NCBI RefSeq assembly: GCF_014648095.1
Contig: NZ_BMQL01000091.1
Coordinates: forward strand, 1 to 10,193
Direction of reading: 5' to 3'
Source of the DNA: Deinococcus ruber
Lineage (GTDB): Bacteria > Deinococcota > Deinococci > Deinococcales > Deinococcaceae
DNA length: 10,193 nt
The notes below the pieces were generated by a model. The model saw only the letters and a program-made list of their open reading frames with translations. It was not told the origin of the DNA and did not search any database. A program made the position numbers and the translations under genes. Shown one piece after another: positions 6,992 to 10,193 of this stretch. The first letter of the stretch is position 1. Each line of letters starts with the position of its first letter.

Positions 6992-8013
6992 CCCTCCGCC
7001 AAGTCCACCGCGCCCTGAATCAGTTCGGCCAGCTTCGGCTCGCGCTCCATCAGGCCGACGAGTTCTCCCAGTTGGCCCACCGCCTGAAACTTGCTGACCA
7101 GCGTGGCGACGTACAGTTGCAGCCATTCAGGACTTGCCTGCTCGGCCAGCCACGAGAAGGCGTGAAAGCCCTCCTGGGCGTTCTGGGCGCGGGCTGCCAG
7201 CCCCACCACTGCCGCGTAACGCACGCTCGGCTCGGCGGGCAGGCGCAGGCTCACCGAGTCGCCGCGCAGCACCATTTCCAGATCGGGAAGCTGCTCGTAC
7301 AGCCGCACGAAGGCGGCGAATTCCGATCCTGCACCCTCTCCGATGGCGGGAGCCACGTCCAGTCCGGCGCGGTGCAGTCTGGCGGCCATTTCCCAGGCGC
7401 GGGGGCTGGGCCAGGCGGGTTGGGCGGTGTCGAGCCGGTGAAGCTGTTCGGGCCGGAACGTCAGGAAGGCCAGCACGTGTTCATGCAGGCCCCGCGCCAG
7501 GGCGTAGCTGCGAAACGCCTCGAAATCGGGCCGCACCGTCAGGTGCAGGAATCTGTTGGCGAGCGGCGCGGGCATGTCGAAGACGCTGGCTCGGTCTTCC
7601 TTGCGGTTGCCTGCGGCCCACACGAACCAGCCGTCCGGCAGTTCGTAGCTGCCCACCTTGCGGTCGAGAATCAGCTGCTGCGCCATGCCCTGCATGGTGG
7701 GCGGGGCCATATTCACCTCATCCAGAAACAGCACGCCGCGCCCCGACGTGGGCAGAAATTCCGGCGGATACCAGCGGCTCACACCGCCTACGCCGTTCTC
7801 GTTGGCCTGCGCCACCGGCAGCCCGCGCAGATCGGTGGGCGCGAGCTGCGACAGGCGCACGTCCACGAAGTCCAGGCCGTGCTGCTGCGCCACCTGTGCC
7901 ACCACGCTCGACTTGCCCACGCCGGGTGGCCCCCAGATCATGGTCGAGAGCGGGAGAGACTGGGTGATCAGGGCGCTCAGGTACTGCGCCAGTTCGGCGG
8001 GGGTCATGCTCAA
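6988..8013 (-). CDS. MoxR-type AAA+ ATPase
   Basis: This AAA+ ATPase of about 341 residues has Walker A GPPGVGKSS (28-36), Walker B LFLDE (95-99), a sensor-1 region WAAGNRKED (132-140, Asn136) and an arginine-finger-like LANRF (151-155). MoxR-class ATPases act as chaperone-like machines with VWA-domain partners; the VWA-like gene at 5373-6527 is the obvious partner. The C-terminal half is helical with no extra motif. AAAGGAG at 8024-8030 is a strong ribosome site. It lies 10 bases before TTG 8011-8013 and 16 before ATG 8005-8007, so I favour TTG, though a protein two residues shorter from ATG is possible. A leader of about 230 bases separates it from the GGDEF gene. No terminator is seen: its stop overlaps that of the convergent small gene. 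Confidence 0.92.
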   Translation of the reverse strand: MSMTPAELAQYLSALITQSLPLSTMIWGPPGVGKSSVVAQVAQQHGLDFVDVRLSQLAPTDLRGLPVAQANENGVGGVSRWYPPEFLPTSGRGVLFLDEVNMAPPTMQGMAQQLILDRKVGSYELPDGWFVWAAGNRKEDRASVFDMPAPLANRFLHLTVRPDFEAFRSYALARGLHEHVLAFLTFRPEQLHRLDTAQPAWPSPRAWEMAARLHRAGLDVAPAIGEGAGSEFAAFVRLYEQLPDLEMVLRGDSVSLRLPAEPSVRYAAVVGLAARAQNAQEGFHAFSWLAEQASPEWLQLYVATLVSKFQAVGQLGELVGLMEREPKLAELIQGAVDLAEG

Positions 8014-8120
8014 GGTGCGTCAACTCCTTTCGGGCCTGCAAGACGTGCAGAGAGGGACGGGCAGAGCGGGGCGACAGGGAGAGGGTGTGCGCTGCCGATC
8101 AGGTCTGAAGATAGTGGGTC

Positions 8121-8134
8121 GCCTGTTTCCAGGC
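8121..8134 (-). other. Small GNRA-loop hairpin in the ATPase leader
   Basis: The minus strand reads GCCTG-GAAA-CAGGC, a 5-bp stem closed by a GAAA tetraloop, which is unusually stable for its size. It lies about 110 bases before the ATPase start. No T-run follows, so a terminator is unlikely. It may shape the leader RNA or may be chance. Confidence 0.25.
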
Positions 8135-8183
8135 AGGGCCAGAGAGTGTCAGAGACGGGAAAAGGTGGAATGACCAGAACCGA

Positions 8184-8189
8184 AGTATA
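8184..8189 (-). promoter_or_regulatory. Candidate -10 box for the ATPase gene
   Basis: TATACT on the minus strand matches TATAAT at five of six bases and is the best such box in the 233-base gap at 8014-8246. A TTCACA lies 20 bases upstream, longer than the usual 17. The message would have a leader of about 165 bases, in contrast to the leaderless promoters to the left. Confidence 0.35.
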
Positions 8190-8246
8190 CGGATTCCTCT
8201 TCCCGGCGCTGTGAACCGGGCAGACGGCAGCGATGCGGGTGCAGCG

Positions 8247-9854
8247 TTAACCGGGTTCGGCAGGGCTGGTCTGGGTAAATCTGTTCCAGGCCTCGCGCCG
8301 CCGCGCCGCCGCTGCCAGCACCGTGACCTGATCGGCAAAGATGCGGGCAATTCGTAGGTCCTGTTCGCTGAAGGGGCGGCTGTCGCTGACGCGGTCGAGA
8401 TTCAGGTGGGCGATGACTTCGCCGTCCAGCAGCAGCGGAAGGCAGAGCGTGGCCTTCAGTTCATAGATGCGCCCGCTGCGTTCAAAGTCACTGAGGTGTT
8501 CGGAGGCTGGCATGCTGGAACGCTGCACGATCTCATCTCCGAGCATGGTGCGCGGCTCTCCCTGCACCCAGTTCTTTTCGCCCAGGCCGTACCAGTACAG
8601 CTGCTCGGCGCGGCTGTAGTGCAGGCCGAGCAGCTCGTCGCTGTAGCCGATCTGGGCACGCTGCACGAAGAATTCGCCCTGACGGACATCGATGCTGCCC
8701 AGCTCGGCATTCGGCACGCTCAGGATGGCGATCTGAAGCAGGTTCGTCCATTCCTCGTCGGTCAGGTCGCGGTCGCTGGTCGTCAGATCGATGCTCGACT
8801 TCAACTTCTCCAGAAACAGCGGCTCCAGCGCCCGGCTGTCCTGTTCCGGCAGGACTAGGGGCTCTGCCGCACTGCCCGCGACTTCGCTGCGGTTTCTCCC
8901 ATTGGCCTTGGCACGAAAGAGCGCCAGATCGGCGCGGCGCTGAGCAGACTGCGGCGTTTCGTCGCTGAACAGTCGGGCCATGCCCAACGAGCAGGTGAGG
9001 TGCCTGTTGGCGCTGCTGGGGTGGCTGACTTCGCGCATGTGCAGCAGCACGGCTTCGGCCACCTGTCTGGCTGTTTCGGCGGTATCCGGTTCGCCGGGCA
9101 GGGCAGCACCCAGCAGAACCGCGAACTCCTCGCCGCCCAGTCGGTAGGCCCGCTCATTGTTGGGCAGCGACCTGTTGAGGGCGGTTGCCGCGCCCACCAG
9201 ATACTCGTCGCCTACATCGTGCCCAAAGCGGTCGTTGATGGTCTTGAAATGATCGAGGTCGATCACCAGCACCCAGCCGCCCGGCTTCAGGGTATCCAGA
9301 TCGTATTCGAACTGGCGGCGATTCCACAGACCTGTCAGCGCGTCGGTGTGCGCCTGCTTTGAAAGCCGCGAACTGATCGCCAGCATCTTGAAGCGCGAGC
9401 GGTTGACCTGTGCGCCCATCATAAAACCCAGCAGATTGCTCAGAATCAGCAGCACCGCTTCCCACGCACCCAGCAGACCACCAGGGTACAGCAGAAACGG
9501 CAGACCCACCGGAAGCAGCACCGGGAGCAGACGCCACCACACCTGCCGCCACGGAAAATGCAGCACGTTCATCGGGGTGGTAAAGATTGTTCCCAGCGTC
9601 ACCACGCCAATGCTTGTCACCAGCGGCGCGATCAGGTCCTCCGGATGATGGTCGATGACGCTGTACATCACGTCTGGCAGCAGCATCAGCAGGGCAGTCA
9701 GCAGAGTCCAGCGTGGCCCATATCCCAGCAGTACGGTCAGCATCGGCACATACCGCAGATCTGCGAAGCTCTCGGCCCAGCGAATATCGCCCTGTACGAT
9801 CAGTGGAGTCGGGTACAGCCGCATGACATACGCTGTGATTACGGCCAGAAACAC
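8247..9854 (-). CDS. Membrane diguanylate cyclase: multi-TM, GGDEF, C-terminal GAF-like domain (5' end probably disrupted)
   Basis: The 535-residue product starts with about six hydrophobic segments (to about residue 148), recalling the 5TM LytS/YhcK sensor type. A GGDEF domain follows from about 164 to 325, with DALTGLWNRR at 171-180, DLDHFKTIND at 199-208, GHDVGDE at 211-217 and GGEEF at 240-244. These are the residues needed to make cyclic di-GMP from GTP at the membrane. The inhibitory RxxD site is absent: PNNE stands at its place (231-234). Residues 360-520 look like a GAF domain, an unusual position after GGDEF. The given GTG start (9852-9854) has no ribosome site. The frame stays open for 25 more codons, including FRGWPLKLSRTNAIIH, back to the TAA at 9930-9932, which is also the transposase stop. 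No ATG, GTG or TTG occurs there. The native start was probably lost to the IS insertion. Confidence 0.88.
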   Translation of the reverse strand: MFLAVITAYVMRLYPTPLIVQGDIRWAESFADLRYVPMLTVLLGYGPRWTLLTALLMLLPDVMYSVIDHHPEDLIAPLVTSIGVVTLGTIFTTPMNVLHFPWRQVWWRLLPVLLPVGLPFLLYPGGLLGAWEAVLLILSNLLGFMMGAQVNRSRFKMLAISSRLSKQAHTDALTGLWNRRQFEYDLDTLKPGGWVLVIDLDHFKTINDRFGHDVGDEYLVGAATALNRSLPNNERAYRLGGEEFAVLLGAALPGEPDTAETARQVAEAVLLHMREVSHPSSANRHLTCSLGMARLFSDETPQSAQRRADLALFRAKANGRNRSEVAGSAAEPLVLPEQDSRALEPLFLEKLKSSIDLTTSDRDLTDEEWTNLLQIAILSVPNAELGSIDVRQGEFFVQRAQIGYSDELLGLHYSRAEQLYWYGLGEKNWVQGEPRTMLGDEIVQRSSMPASEHLSDFERSGRIYELKATLCLPLLLDGEVIAHLNLDRVSDSRPFSEQDLRIARIFADQVTVLAAAARRREAWNRFTQTSPAEPG

Positions 9855-9912
9855 ATGAATGATGGCGTTTGTGCGCGACAGTTTGAGCGGCCAGCCCCGG
9901 AAAGTCTGGCTT

Positions 9913-10193
9913 ACCTCATATCTTGCAATTTAGGTTTTCAGCGCGAGAAGTGCGTGCTGGAAGGCATCAAGGGCGTGTAGCTCAAGTTCAAGTGCCTGAC
10001 GACGGATGTCTGGCACGAACGAGAACCGCACGGTTCTCGCCAGATCGCCCCAGTCCGGCCAGGTGCCTGGCGGCCTGACCGGCAGGGCCAGGTCTTGCAG
10101 GTGGCAGAGCAGGAAGGCCAGCGCAGACAGGCGCCACCAGCGCAGCACACCTTGTTTACTGTGCTGAGCAAAGCGTTCCAGCCCGAAGCGGCC
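9913..10193 (-). mobile_element. 3' end of an insertion sequence (IS4-like), cut by the window edge
   Basis: The IS enters from the right with the C-terminal part of its transposase and should end shortly after the stop at 9930. The change from IS to GGDEF coding sequence falls between about 9905 and 9929. The stretch 9913-9926, reading TTGCAAGATATGAG on the minus strand, is a candidate terminal repeat. The other end is outside the window, so neither inverted repeat nor target duplication can be confirmed. Confidence 0.45.
9930..10193 (-). CDS. IS4-like transposase, C-terminal fragment (partial at window edge)
   Basis: The last 87 residues are visible. They begin GRFGLERFAQHSKQGVLRWW and continue LSALAFLLCHLQDLALP, then about 45 residues to the stop. 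An RFGLERF-type stretch followed by a hydrophobic helix (LSALAFLL) is typical of the region just after the catalytic glutamate in IS4-type DDE transposases of Deinococcus and cyanobacteria. The catalytic residues themselves would be beyond the edge. The frame is open to the edge without stops, so the protein may be intact. Its stop TAA is in phase with the downstream GGDEF reading frame. Family assignment rests on this short tail only. Confidence 0.7.
   Translation of the reverse strand, partial: GRFGLERFAQHSKQGVLRWWRLSALAFLLCHLQDLALPVRPPGTWPDWGDLARTVRFSFVPDIRRQALELELHALDAFQHALLALKT

Noticed and set aside
8204..8222. CCCGG/CCGGG hairpin after the GGDEF stop, considered as a terminator
   Set aside because: The stem is only 5 bp and no T-run follows on the minus strand.

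Overview
The window reads as a chromosomal segment of a GC-rich bacterium, most likely a Deinococcus. The reasons are the RecJ type and length, the GC-rich codon use, an IS4-like transposase end at the right edge, and two genes with a TANNNT -10 box exactly 6 nt before the start codon. That spacing is the leaderless-transcript layout common in Deinococcus. This assignment is inference; no rRNA or species marker is present. Almost all genes lie on the minus strand, so transcription runs from right to left.

Layout, left to right. Positions 1-880 are an AT-rich island unlike the rest. It holds a small membrane-anchored protein with a lipocalin-like look (199-561), an apparently decayed or frameshifted gene upstream of it (561-847), and an edge-truncated small frame (1-161). 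From 884 to 5243 lie two compact minus-strand operons. lapA-like and recJ share an ATGA overlap, as do an LRV-repeat protein and a YchJ-type Cys-rich protein. Each operon starts at a likely leaderless promoter. From 5373 to 8013 lies a MoxR-type AAA+ ATPase with its VWA-like/HEXXH partner. This two-gene module is split by a lower-GC, opposite-strand membrane-protein gene (6650-6991), whose stop codon overlaps the ATPase stop. From 8247 to about 9917 lies a membrane-bound GGDEF protein with a C-terminal GAF-like domain. The right edge (9930-10193) is the 3' end of an IS transposase, and its insertion seems to have removed the native start of the GGDEF gene.

Functional picture. RecJ is the 5'-3' single-strand exonuclease of the RecFOR repair route, co-transcribed with a small membrane protein. 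The AAA+/VWA pair is probably a chaperone-like machine of the MoxR class. The GGDEF protein should make cyclic di-GMP, since its catalytic motif is intact and no inhibitory I-site is visible. I see no clear undescribed multi-gene defence or metabolic system. The points most worth a second look are the split MoxR-VWA module, the IS-truncated GGDEF gene, the AT-rich island beside recJ, and the LRV-YchJ coupling.
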